From positions 213,334 through 277,333 of the forward strand of contig NZ_BAABKD010000008.1 of NCBI RefSeq assembly GCF_039543645.1: a stretch of 64,000 nucleotides of DNA, written 5' to 3'. The translations under genes were made by a program, and so were the position numbers. This document shows positions 8,954 to 17,029 of the stretch, one piece after another. How positions within the stretch are numbered: position 1 is the stretch's first letter; each line of letters opens with the position of its first letter. The notes beneath the pieces are model-generated. The model had not been told where the DNA came from. It searched no databases and worked only from the letters and a program-made list of their open reading frames with translations. The stretch comes from Paenalcaligenes hermetiae (GTDB lineage: Bacteria; Pseudomonadota; Gammaproteobacteria; Burkholderiales; Burkholderiaceae_B).

Positions 8954-9580
8954 CTATTCTAAACCTAATTTTTTCGGATCGCCTAAGCCCACACGCAATA
9001 CTTCGGGTTGGCCGCTACTTAAGTCGATCACTGTTGTTGAGTCTGCAGGACATGCTCCCCCATCAATGACCGCTGCGAGCTGATGCTCATAACGTTCCAG
9101 AATGTCTTGCGCATCATTAAGTGCTTGCTCTTCACCCTCGGGAATTAAGGTCGTAGATAGTAAAGGAGCCCCAACCTGATCAATTAAATCAAGCAGCACC
9201 CGATTTTGGGGCACGCGGATCCCGATGGTCTTACGCGAGGGATGTGACACACGACGAGGTACCTCTTTGGTCGCCTCAAGAATAAAAGTCCATGGGCCTG
9301 GGGTCGCTAATTTTAATAAACGGTACTGGCTATTATCTACGCGCGCAAACGTGCTGATTTCCGCTAAGTCTCGACAAACCAGTGTTAAATGATGACGCTC
9401 ATCAAGCCCCCGCAGCCGGCGTAAGCTTTCGGCGGCGGCCTTGTCATCTAAGCGTGCTACCACGGCATAACTCGAATCCGTAGGTACAGCTACCAAGCCA
9501 CCTTTAGCCAATAAATCCGCTGCTTGTGCTAAAAGACGAGCCTGAGGATTTTGAGGATGCACTTCAAAATATTGAGCCAT
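8954..9580 (-). CDS. yciO: YciO/Sua5/YrdC-family protein (threonylcarbamoyl-AMP synthase-like)
   Basis: A 208-residue protein of the YrdC fold that binds double-stranded or transfer RNA and nucleotide. Conserved elements are AKGGLVAVPTDSSYAV (about residues 25-40), the RLRGLDERHHLTLVC segment where Sua5 has the KxR/SxN-type motif, TPGPWTFILEA (about residue 92) and KTIGIRVPQNRVLLDL (about residue 116). It matches the YciO branch rather than TsaC, so its role in tRNA t6A formation is uncertain. It precedes the M50 peptidase gene, probably in one operon. Confidence 0.8.
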   Translation of the reverse strand: MAQYFEVHPQNPQARLLAQAADLLAKGGLVAVPTDSSYAVVARLDDKAAAESLRRLRGLDERHHLTLVCRDLAEISTFARVDNSQYRLLKLATPGPWTFILEATKEVPRRVSHPSRKTIGIRVPQNRVLLDLIDQVGAPLLSTTLIPEGEEQALNDAQDILERYEHQLAAVIDGGACPADSTTVIDLSSGQPEVLRVGLGDPKKLGLE

Positions 9581-9776
9581 AAGCGATGTCCTTTATCTCT
9601 TCGGGAGCCATACTATAATGGGTATGCTCCTTGGGTTAAACGTGTTCCTCTAGGGGTGATGCATCAGCTGCTCACCAAATAGTAGCTTAACAAAAACACA
9701 AGTGGTGCATTTTTTTATTTTTTATGTTATAGTTATATTTCTTTGCAAGGGGTACTACCCAAAACTTGCAAATAAT

Positions 9777-9853
9777 GGTGATCGTAGCTCAGTTGGTAGA
9801 GTCCCGGATTGTGATTCCGGTTGTCGCGGGTTCGAGCCCCGTCGATCACCCCA
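9777..9853 (+). tRNA. tRNA-His (anticodon GTG)
   Basis: The cloverleaf reads well: acceptor GTGATCG/CGATCAC (9778-9784 with 9843-9849), D-arm GCTCAGTTGGTAGAGT, anticodon stem CGGAT.. with loop containing GTG, T-arm GCGGG TTCGAGC CCCGT, and encoded CCA at 9851-9853. G9777 pairs with the discriminator C9850, the extra G-1 that marks tRNA-His. Confidence 0.95.
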
Positions 9854-9858
9854 AGATT

Positions 9859-9900
9859 TTAAAGCCCGTATAATTATTTTATACGGGCTTTTTTGTTTTT
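9859..9900 (+). terminator. Terminator of tRNA-His
   Basis: Stem AAGCCCGTAT/ATACGGGCTT with a 9-base AT-rich loop and a long T-rich tail, starting 9 bases after the tRNA. Confidence 0.9.
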
Positions 9901-9951
9901 TAGCCCAATACCCTTATAGTAGTCTTTGGTTTAACAAAAGGATACGATAGG

Positions 9952-10188
9952 ATGACTGTGGCAAACATACCAGATTGGCAATTAGCCCCTGCGGGCTGGG
10001 ATTGGTGCGCTCAAGACGAAAATGGGGATTGGTATTGGTATAGCGTCAAACCCGAACCCAGTCTAGGCGGTGGCGTCTGGCGCTCTAACTCTCGTCACCA
10101 GCAGTTTGCTTGCAGCGGTTCCCCCAACCCAAACTGGATTCACTCTCTTCAAACACGTCCTTTAGCCTCTGGCCCACGCGATGGTTAA
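9952..10188 (+). CDS. Hypothetical Trp-rich small protein upstream of cardiolipin synthase
   Basis: A 78-residue protein that I do not recognise. It has seven tryptophans, concentrated in two clusters (APAGWDWC and GDWYWYS, about residues 13-30), two cysteines, and no signal peptide or membrane segment. The tail is polar and probably disordered. An AAAGGA box lies about 9 bases before the ATG and a promoter could lie between the tRNA terminator and the start. Its last 8 bases overlap the start of the cardiolipin synthase gene, so the two are almost certainly co-translated. The short composition-biased sequence could be a small beta domain binding a membrane enzyme; that is only a guess. Confidence 0.6.
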   Translation: MTVANIPDWQLAPAGWDWCAQDENGDWYWYSVKPEPSLGGGVWRSNSRHQQFACSGSPNPNWIHSLQTRPLASGPRDG

Positions 10189-11659
10189 CTTGTCTCAACT
10201 TTTGCATGATTTCTGGCTAGAGTACTGGCCACATATAGCTCTTATTCTAAGTCTGGTGATCAGTATCCCCACCGCTATTCATGCGGCCATGAATAAAAAA
10301 GAAGTACGCGCCGCTATTGGGTGGGTGGGGATCATTCTTTTATCTCCTTTTGCTGGTTCTATCTTATATATCATTGCAGGCGTCAACCGTGTACGCCAAA
10401 CGCAAATCAGCGAGCTGCGCGATAAGCAAATCAAAGAATACATTAACTATGATACGCCGGTGGTCACTAACCTGCGTCAACAGTTTGATGAACATCTAGA
10501 AGCCCTGCAAACACTAGGGAATCAAATCAGTTATTTTCAATTGCGCAGTGGCAATCACATCCAGCTGCTCCAAGGCGGTGATGAGGCTTACCCCGCCATG
10601 CTCGACGCTATCCACCAAGCCGAGCACTCTATTGCCCTGCAAAGCTACATTTTTGACAACGACCGTATCGGTCAGCAGTTTGTTGAGGCCTTAGTCAAAG
10701 CAAAACAACGTGGTGTCAGCGTACGCGTACTGATTGATGCCATTGGCGTACGCTATTCCCACCCCCCTGTTCATCGCTTACTGCGTAAACACGGCATTAC
10801 TTGTGCCCTGTTTATGTCTATCCCTTTGCTGCCGCTCAGTTTTTTTAAACGCCCTTATGCGAACTTACGCAGTCACCGCAAAATTTTGATCGTTGACGGA
10901 CGTATTGCTTTTACGGGTGGTATGAATATACGTGAGGGTTTTTGCAGTGAGTTTACCAATAACAATCCAGCAAAAGACACCCATTTCAGTTTTCAAGGGC
11001 CTGTGGTACTGCAGCTGATGTCCACCTTTGCCCATGATTGGGAATTTACCACTAATGAAACCTTAAACTATGATTTTTGGTGTGCGTGTACTTGGGACAC
11101 TCCCTTGCCACAGGTTCCCGCGCGTTGCGTACGCTCTGGGCCGGATCGATTTTTAGCCAGCACTCACTCGATGCTGCAAGGCGCCTTTGCTGTTGCCCAA
11201 CGACACATACGCATTCAATCCCCCTACTTTTTACCCGATCAAGTACTGATGGGGGCACTCAATACCGCCGCTCGTCGTGGAGTACGCGTCGATATTGTCA
11301 TCCCTAAAAAAAATAACTTGCAACTTGTCAGTCGCGCTATGCTAGCGCAAATTAACGAGGTGATTGAAGCGGGTTGCCACGTATGGATGGCAACGGGGTC
11401 TTTTAACCACTCTAAGCTAATCACTATCGATGGCCAATGGAGCTATGTGGGTTCATCTAATCTGGATCCACGTAGTTTACGGCTAAATTTTGAGCTAGAT
11501 GTGGAAATTTATTGTCGTGATATCGCACAACAAATCGAGCAGGCGATTGATGAGGAGATCTATTCAGCTGAAGCACTCAGCTTAGAAAAACTCGCTCAAA
11601 TCCCTTTTAAGCAACGACTTATCAATCGTATTATTTGGTTAGCCAGCCCCTATCTCTAA
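10181..11659 (+). CDS. cls: Cardiolipin synthase (phospholipase D superfamily)
   Basis: Cls joins two phosphatidylglycerol molecules into cardiolipin and glycerol at the inner membrane. At 492 residues it fits ClsA-type enzymes. Two N-terminal membrane helices lie at about residues 10-30 and 40-62. The two HKD motifs are present: SHRKILIVDGRIAFTGG (about residue 230) and NHSKLITIDGQWSYVGSSN (about residue 408), each with the Gly-Gly or Gly-Ser pair that follows. The start overlaps the small Trp-rich gene by 8 bases and lacks its own strong ribosome site, consistent with coupling. Confidence 0.93.
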   Translation: MVNLSQLLHDFWLEYWPHIALILSLVISIPTAIHAAMNKKEVRAAIGWVGIILLSPFAGSILYIIAGVNRVRQTQISELRDKQIKEYINYDTPVVTNLRQQFDEHLEALQTLGNQISYFQLRSGNHIQLLQGGDEAYPAMLDAIHQAEHSIALQSYIFDNDRIGQQFVEALVKAKQRGVSVRVLIDAIGVRYSHPPVHRLLRKHGITCALFMSIPLLPLSFFKRPYANLRSHRKILIVDGRIAFTGGMNIREGFCSEFTNNNPAKDTHFSFQGPVVLQLMSTFAHDWEFTTNETLNYDFWCACTWDTPLPQVPARCVRSGPDRFLASTHSMLQGAFAVAQRHIRIQSPYFLPDQVLMGALNTAARRGVRVDIVIPKKNNLQLVSRAMLAQINEVIEAGCHVWMATGSFNHSKLITIDGQWSYVGSSNLDPRSLRLNFELDVEIYCRDIAQQIEQAIDEEIYSAEALSLEKLAQIPFKQRLINRIIWLASPYL

Positions 11660-11774
11660 CCCTAGGGCTTCTACTTAGTTTGAGTTTATCTATACAAATA
11701 ACGATACAATTTACCCCTCTATGTAGAAAATTTTGTAGTATATATACGATTCCTAAAACGAGAACAACGATTCC

Positions 11775-12719
11775 ATGTCCGATCTTTTTTTAAAGCAGTG
11801 GAGCCAAGACTATTTAAGCCACCAACCTCCACGCACCAAATCACTGGTCATGACCTTATTTGGTGATGTCATCCGCCCACATGGCGGAGCCCTATGGCTA
11901 GGCAGTCTGATTCGATTGCTCGCTCCTTTTGGTATTAATGACCGCTTGGTTCGCACCAGTGTCTACCGCCTAGCAGAAGAAGGTTGGTTAAGTGCGCAGC
12001 GCGAGGGGCGCCGTAGCATGTATACCCTACGACCCCAGGCTTCTGTCCGCTTTCAAAAAGCTCACCAACGCATCTACACCCCTAACTATTTGGAGTGGGA
12101 TGGCAAGTGGACGCAGTTGTTTTTTATTTCTGCTGACATTAGCACCAAACAACGCGCAGACTTACGCAAAGCCCTTTTATGGGAAGGCTTTGGGGCGTTA
12201 TCCCCCTTTGCTTTTATTCATCCTAACCCTGATCTGAGTACACTGGATCAATTAATCGAGGACGCGCAATGCAGTCAGGCTGTGTACGTCACTCAGATCC
12301 AAGATACTGATTTATCTCATAGCCTACCTTTGTCCACGTTGATTAAAGACTGCTGGCAGCTTGAAGAAATTGTCGAGCGCTATCAACGCTTTATTGCTCA
12401 TTTTAAGCCGGTGTTAGCGCATCTACAGCAAGCCCCCACCCTGGATGCAGAACAGGCTTTTGTGACACGCACCCTCTTAATTCATGAGTTTAGACGGGCT
12501 CAACTGCATGACCCACAGTTACCGCTGGCGCTCCTACCTAAAAACTGGATAGGCAAGCAAGCCTATGAGCTTTGTCAGCAACTCTACCGCTATTTAGCGC
12601 AGCCATCGCAGACGCATATCTTAGCAACCCTGCGCACCGAAGACCCCGATGCACCCGATGCGGCACCGTATTTTTATGAGCGATTTGGGGGATTAAAAAT
12701 AGAAGAAATGACGAGCTGA
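11775..12719 (+). CDS. PaaX-family transcriptional repressor
   Basis: A 314-residue member of the PaaX family, whose founder represses phenylacetate degradation and releases DNA on binding phenylacetyl-CoA. The N-terminal winged helix covers about residues 20-95 (LVMTLFGDVIRPHGGALWLGSLIRLL, then LVRTSVYRLAEEGWL). The middle has the family element WDGKWTQLFF (about residue 108), and the C-terminal dimer domain contains the family's FVTRTLLIHEFRR (about residue 235). No paa catabolic genes are in the window, so it stands apart from its usual partners and its target is open. It lies 115 bases after cls, with no terminator recognised between. Confidence 0.85.
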   Translation: MSDLFLKQWSQDYLSHQPPRTKSLVMTLFGDVIRPHGGALWLGSLIRLLAPFGINDRLVRTSVYRLAEEGWLSAQREGRRSMYTLRPQASVRFQKAHQRIYTPNYLEWDGKWTQLFFISADISTKQRADLRKALLWEGFGALSPFAFIHPNPDLSTLDQLIEDAQCSQAVYVTQIQDTDLSHSLPLSTLIKDCWQLEEIVERYQRFIAHFKPVLAHLQQAPTLDAEQAFVTRTLLIHEFRRAQLHDPQLPLALLPKNWIGKQAYELCQQLYRYLAQPSQTHILATLRTEDPDAPDAAPYFYERFGGLKIEEMTS

Positions 12720-12733
12720 TACAACAAAAGACA

Positions 12734-12810
12734 TGGCGCGTCTGACAGGATTCGAACCTGTGACCGCCCGCTTAGAAGGCGGGTGCTCTATCCAGCTGAG
12801 CTACAGACGC
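12734..12810 (-). tRNA. tRNA-Arg (anticodon TCT)
   Basis: On the minus strand the acceptor GCGTCTG pairs with CAGACGC, followed by discriminator G and encoded CCA (12734-12736). The D-arm GCTCAGCTGGATAGAGC and the T-arm ACAGG TTCGAAT CCTGT are standard. The anticodon loop CTTCTAA gives TCT, reading AGA/AGG arginine codons. Confidence 0.95.
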
Positions 12811-12831
12811 GCATAAAAAAAGCATTATACC

Positions 12832-13569
12832 CTATCTTTGATTAGAATAGCCACGCCGTTTCTGCTCCTCGTAAGAGGTTAAGGTTTTACGCAAAAAATG
12901 CAATAGATGAGTAGAACGCAAAATATTTACCCGTGGCAAAGCATAGCGGTCATCCTCGTGTGTGGCTAACCCCCGCTCTGTGGTTACAGCTACTTGATAG
13001 CCTGTTTCTTGCACCCAATGTCGCGCCTCAAGGCTTTCGGCGCCATAGGGATAGCAAAAACTGGTTATTTCTTGCTGTAATAGCGATTCCAACGTCTCTT
13101 TAGACTCAATAAGCTGTCGCATGCCCTCGACACGATCTACTTTTGACATGTACACGTGATCCACCGTATGCGAACCGATCTCTTGCCCCTGAGCCACCCA
13201 GTCTCGAAGCTGTGACGTATTCATCATTGCTGCAGGTAAACTGCCATTTTTTTGCGCCCAATGATTTTGCCCACCTATTTCAGCAGTGACAATAAAATGG
13301 GTAGAACTAAAACCTAATGCTTTTAATACCGGCAGCGCATTTTCATAAACGTTTACATAGCCATCATCAAATGTTATTCCAAATACCTTGCCTGTTTTTT
13401 CTCCTTTTAAATAAGGTATTAACTGTTGTAATGATAATCCTGTATAACCGAAACGTTTTAGCCAACGCATTTGTTGCGCAAAACGTTTAGGGTGCACTGT
13501 AGCCCCCCGCAGCCGTGTTCCTTTTGGGGGCGGCGTACCAATTTGGTGATACATTAAAATGGGTATCAT
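12832..13569 (-). CDS. Polysaccharide deacetylase family protein (NodB homology domain)
   Basis: A carbohydrate esterase family 4 protein of 245 residues. The metal and catalytic motifs are visible: FGITFDDGYVNVYENALPVL (motif 1, Asp-Asp at about residues 69-70), IGSHTVDH (motif 2 histidines, about residues 151-155) and FCYPYG (motif 3, about residue 179). It starts MIPILMYHQI, as in the cytoplasmic or loosely attached members found beside glycosyltransferase genes; no signal peptide is seen. GGAAG precedes the ATG. The substrate (peptidoglycan, capsule or chitin-like sugar) cannot be told. It is followed by tRNA-Arg on the same strand. Confidence 0.85.
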   Translation of the reverse strand: MIPILMYHQIGTPPPKGTRLRGATVHPKRFAQQMRWLKRFGYTGLSLQQLIPYLKGEKTGKVFGITFDDGYVNVYENALPVLKALGFSSTHFIVTAEIGGQNHWAQKNGSLPAAMMNTSQLRDWVAQGQEIGSHTVDHVYMSKVDRVEGMRQLIESKETLESLLQQEITSFCYPYGAESLEARHWVQETGYQVAVTTERGLATHEDDRYALPRVNILRSTHLLHFLRKTLTSYEEQKRRGYSNQR

Positions 13570-13668
13570 AGTTAACTTCCTTATCCACTCTTCTAAAAAC
13601 CACCCACTATCTTAAGCCAAATAGTGCTACATTGGCAGCGACCCTTTCTTTTTACTCTATTAACAGCT

Positions 13669-14955
13669 ATGCGATACGTCCTATATAAAACGCTTTGCTT
13701 TTTAACTCTCTGTTGGCTTCCATTGTTCAGTGCCCACGCAGGTATTAGCTATTCCTTAGTTGAAAATCACGCTCAGCCAGGTGAAAAAATTACCGTGCGC
13801 GCGCTTTTATTTAATGATGAGGCTAATGCGTTAACTTGGTCCCCCCCTGAGCATCTGGTGCTGCAATGGCGTCATGCGGACGGCGATGTGATGCGTAGTC
13901 TTGCCTCTTTAAAACAGCCCGCCCAAGAGCTACGTGTGCCCGTCAATAGCTTTACATTGGTTGAGTGGGAGGCCGTGGTACCCAGCGCTGCCAAAGGCGT
14001 CCAAGTGCTTAGCATTGAAGGAGCACCCGATCTGTTTGCTTTAGACACCAGCCCCAATGGTGCTCTGCTTGCCAATCAGCTTGCGCTTGCCCCCATTATC
14101 GACGCGGGTGCCGCCCCCATTGGTCAACCCGACCCAGAAATCCCCCAAGAGCAACTAACTGCCCAAGGCATTTCCCCCACCTATGGCCCTGCTGTGGCGC
14201 AAGCCCCACAAAATCCACATAGCAGCGTTGTTTTTGACAATTTCCGAAATGCGATTTCTTCTTATGAGCCTATTTATTTTATTGTTGGCTCTAAACCTGA
14301 AACGAACGCGCGTTTCCAAATTAGCTTTAAATATCGTCTCTTTAACCCTGAGGATGAAAAAAAATCAGGTTTTCATAACCATCTATATCTAGCTTACACA
14401 CAACGTTCATTGTGGGATTTAAGTTCTGATTCCATGCCTTTTATCGATACCACGTATAACCCCAGTGTCTTTTGGTATAAAGAAAAACTTTGGCAAAATA
14501 ATAATTCGCCTTTTTATCTGGGCTTAAATGCCGGGGCGGAGCATGAGTCCAATGGTAAAAGCGGCGACGACTCTCGCTCTATTAATGATTTCTATATTCA
14601 GCCCGAGTTCAATTACCTATTTGATGGTGGCAGCACGCTGACCTTTATGCCCCGCGTAAAGAAATACTTTGGCGTCAGCAGCGATAACCCAGACTACCGT
14701 GACTATATGGGCAATGTGGAATGGAAACTACGCTGGCAACAAGATTACGGTCTTGCTTTAACCGGTACCTATCAACGTGGTAAGCACAACCGTAAAACCA
14801 CCCAAGTGGATGCTTCTTGGCCTTTAAAGCGCACCCCTCTTAATATGAATGGTTATCTCTACGCTCAATACTACAAAGGTTACGGCGAAACGCTTTTGCA
14901 TTACAACCAACGCAGCCAATCACAAGTTCGCTTTGGGATTGCTATCATTCCATAG
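13669..14955 (+). CDS. pldA: Outer membrane phospholipase A with N-terminal extension
   Basis: OMPLA hydrolyses phospholipids misplaced in the outer leaflet. The C-terminal ~260 residues are the 12-strand barrel. The catalytic region AEHESNGKSGDDSRSIND (about residues 288-305) gives His and Ser in HESNG and the Asn of SRSIN, the triad known from E. coli. The start at ATG 13669 gives a clean signal peptide ending FSAHAG; an in-frame GTG at 13624 would bury it. At 428 residues it is about 140 longer than E. coli PldA: between signal and barrel lies a beta-rich domain (about residues 25-125) and a Pro/Gln linker. The extension's role is unknown. No regulator site was recognised. Confidence 0.9.
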   Translation: MRYVLYKTLCFLTLCWLPLFSAHAGISYSLVENHAQPGEKITVRALLFNDEANALTWSPPEHLVLQWRHADGDVMRSLASLKQPAQELRVPVNSFTLVEWEAVVPSAAKGVQVLSIEGAPDLFALDTSPNGALLANQLALAPIIDAGAAPIGQPDPEIPQEQLTAQGISPTYGPAVAQAPQNPHSSVVFDNFRNAISSYEPIYFIVGSKPETNARFQISFKYRLFNPEDEKKSGFHNHLYLAYTQRSLWDLSSDSMPFIDTTYNPSVFWYKEKLWQNNNSPFYLGLNAGAEHESNGKSGDDSRSINDFYIQPEFNYLFDGGSTLTFMPRVKKYFGVSSDNPDYRDYMGNVEWKLRWQQDYGLALTGTYQRGKHNRKTTQVDASWPLKRTPLNMNGYLYAQYYKGYGETLLHYNQRSQSQVRFGIAIIP

Positions 14956-15051
14956 TCTTTCCCCCCAGAAACAGGGGGGGATGACAGATAAAAAACTTTT
15001 TTCACAAAAGGCTTGCTTTTTTATTTTAAGTCATGCTATAGTTAAGTCTTT

Positions 15052-15128
<77 letters not shown>

Positions 15129-15134
15129 CATTAC

Positions 15135-15171
15135 TAAAAAAGGTTTATGCTTTGGCATAAACCTTTTTTTT
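15135..15171 (+). terminator. Terminator of tRNA-Pro
   Basis: A stem of about 11 bp (AAGGTTTATGC with GCATAAACCTT) with a short loop and eight or more T. It lies 7 bases after the tRNA and about 28 bases before the TRAP transporter start. Confidence 0.88.
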
Positions 15172-15198
15172 CATCTGTCATCGCATTACAATGTGACT

Positions 15199-15759
15199 AT
15201 GCTCACACTTTATCGATTTAGTCAGCGCCTTGCTCGCACGGAGTTATTCGTAGCGGGCTCTTTTATGGCTTTTATTTTTTTGTTATTGATAATCAATATC
15301 ATTACCCGTCTCAATAACATTCCTATTTATTGGATTGACGAGGCGGCTGTCACCGCTATGGTCTGGATGGCACTACTGGCAGCGGCAGCAGGTATCCACT
15401 ACCGCACTACTATTGCCATGACCCTTTTAAAAGATCGCTTAAGCCAATCAGCGCAATATCGTTTAGATCTGTGCGTAGATACCTTATTGATGCTTTTTTT
15501 TGCGGTATTTTTGGCTTTACTGATCATGATCTTTGAGCCTTATCAGCTCATCGTCAAACACCGGTTAGACTGGGCTGCTTTTTCAAGCACAGAGTTTAAT
15601 TTTGTCTATGAGGAGCCCACCATGACCCTTGGGATAAAAAAATTTTGGACATGGTTAATCCTACCTATTTTTGCTGTTAGCGGCTTCATCCATAGTCTGG
15701 CTAACTGGTGTCATACCATGACTCGACTGCGTCAAGAGCATTCCCATGTTAGCAATTAG
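15199..15759 (+). CDS. dctQ: TRAP transporter small permease, DctQ subunit
   Basis: The small membrane subunit of a tripartite, sodium-driven periplasmic transporter, 186 residues. Four hydrophobic segments are seen at about residues 17-40, 50-68, 90-113 and 150-172. The family feature is the WIDEAAVTAMVWMALLAAAAG region (about residues 47-68), matching the conserved W-x-E-E/D-A core of DctQ. ATG 15199 is chosen: reading further upstream runs into the tRNA and its terminator. There is no clear ribosome site, and a -10-like TACAAT ends 6 bases before the ATG, so the messenger may be leaderless. It overlaps dctM by 14 bases. Confidence 0.85.
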   Translation: MLTLYRFSQRLARTELFVAGSFMAFIFLLLIINIITRLNNIPIYWIDEAAVTAMVWMALLAAAAGIHYRTTIAMTLLKDRLSQSAQYRLDLCVDTLLMLFFAVFLALLIMIFEPYQLIVKHRLDWAAFSSTEFNFVYEEPTMTLGIKKFWTWLILPIFAVSGFIHSLANWCHTMTRLRQEHSHVSN

Positions 15760-17014
15760 TTTTTTTACACTGTTACTGCTAAGCGTACCCGTGGCTTTTG
15801 TCTTAGCGATAACGGCGCTCTTATTTATTTATACGTCAGACAATACGGTGCTGCTCAGCTCCTACCCTCTGCAGTTTTTTGGGGGACTAGAAAATTATGG
15901 TTTGCTGGCTTTGCCGCTTTTTATTTTGCTGGGCGAATGCATGCACGAGGGTGGGATAGCTCGCCGTCTCATGGCCGCTGCTGCCGCATGCATTGGTTCA
16001 GTTCGAGGTGGCTTAGCGTATATCAACCTGCTTGCCAATATGATGCTGGCTTCTATCTTGGGTTCTACTGTGGCTCAAGTCACGATAATGGCTCGCATTG
16101 CTGTTCCTCAAATGCAGCAAGCCGGCTATCGAAAAGATACTGCTATTACCATCACTGCCCTTGGGGGCTTGTTAGCCCCTATTATGCCACCCTCGATGCT
16201 TTTTATTATCTATGGCGTCATCGCACAAATTTCGATTGGGGATTTATTTTTAGCTGGCATTGTTCCTGGATTACTGCTAAGTCTTGCTTTTCTCGCTATT
16301 ATTGGTGTTTTAGCAAAAAAGCATCAGTATCCATACACTGAGCACCAAAATAGTAAACAGCGCTGTAAAGCGCTTTTTCAAAGCCTACCTGCTGTAATGA
16401 TACCTATTATCATTATTGGTTGTATTCTTGGTGGGATTGCCACACCGACTGAAGCCGCGGCAATTGCCTGTATTGTCTCCATTCTGGTTGGTAAATATAT
16501 CTATAAAGAGCTGCATTTCGCATTTATTGGTCCAGCATTAATCCGTGCCGCTCAAAATGCAGCAGTGGTGTTATTGCTCATTGCTGCCTCGCATGTCTTT
16601 GGTTGGGTTATCACGTTTGAGAATCTACCTGCCCAATTTGCCGATTGGATTCAACAGGTTACAAGTAGCCCACCCGTTTTTTTATTTTTAGTGGTGCTGG
16701 CTTTACTTATCATGGGCATGGTGATGGATCCTATTCCTATTATTATTTTAGTTGTGCCCGTGCTATTACCGGTTGCTATGGATCACTATGGCATCAACCC
16801 GTTTCATTTTGGCGTCGTACTATGCTTAAGCTTAGTCCTAGGCTTATTAACCCCTCCGATTGGCTCGGCGCTATTTGTGGCGTCTTCCTTATCTGGCATT
16901 AAAGCGGAGCGTATTGCTCGTTTAGCCTTGCCGTATCTATTTGCTGCTCTGGCTGTGATAGCCCTTTTAGTGCTTTTGCCAGCGCTTTCTTTAGTCTTTA
17001 TCCCCTCGCCCTAA
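15746..17014 (+). CDS. dctM: TRAP transporter large permease, DctM subunit
   Basis: The 422-residue translocation subunit with about 12 membrane segments. Typical DctM signatures are FFGGLENYGLLALPLFILLGECMHEGGIARRL (about residues 40-75), GGLLAPIMPPSMLFIIYG (about residue 141) and LLTPPIGSALFVASSL (about residue 372). It overlaps the end of dctQ by 14 bases and is followed 15 bases later by dctP, so the three form one operon. Substrates of such systems are usually C4-dicarboxylates, sialic acid or other organic acids; nothing here decides between them. Confidence 0.93.
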   Translation: MLAISFFTLLLLSVPVAFVLAITALLFIYTSDNTVLLSSYPLQFFGGLENYGLLALPLFILLGECMHEGGIARRLMAAAAACIGSVRGGLAYINLLANMMLASILGSTVAQVTIMARIAVPQMQQAGYRKDTAITITALGGLLAPIMPPSMLFIIYGVIAQISIGDLFLAGIVPGLLLSLAFLAIIGVLAKKHQYPYTEHQNSKQRCKALFQSLPAVMIPIIIIGCILGGIATPTEAAAIACIVSILVGKYIYKELHFAFIGPALIRAAQNAAVVLLLIAASHVFGWVITFENLPAQFADWIQQVTSSPPVFLFLVVLALLIMGMVMDPIPIIILVVPVLLPVAMDHYGINPFHFGVVLCLSLVLGLLTPPIGSALFVASSLSGIKAERIARLALPYLFAALAVIALLVLLPALSLVFIPSP

Positions 17015-17029
17015 CACAAAGGAAATCTC

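Noticed and set aside
15175..15192. Perfect CTGTCAT half-site before dctQ, like a Pho box
   Set aside because: The second half matches only 3 of 7 and no -10 sits at the right distance; it also overlaps the probable -10 region.
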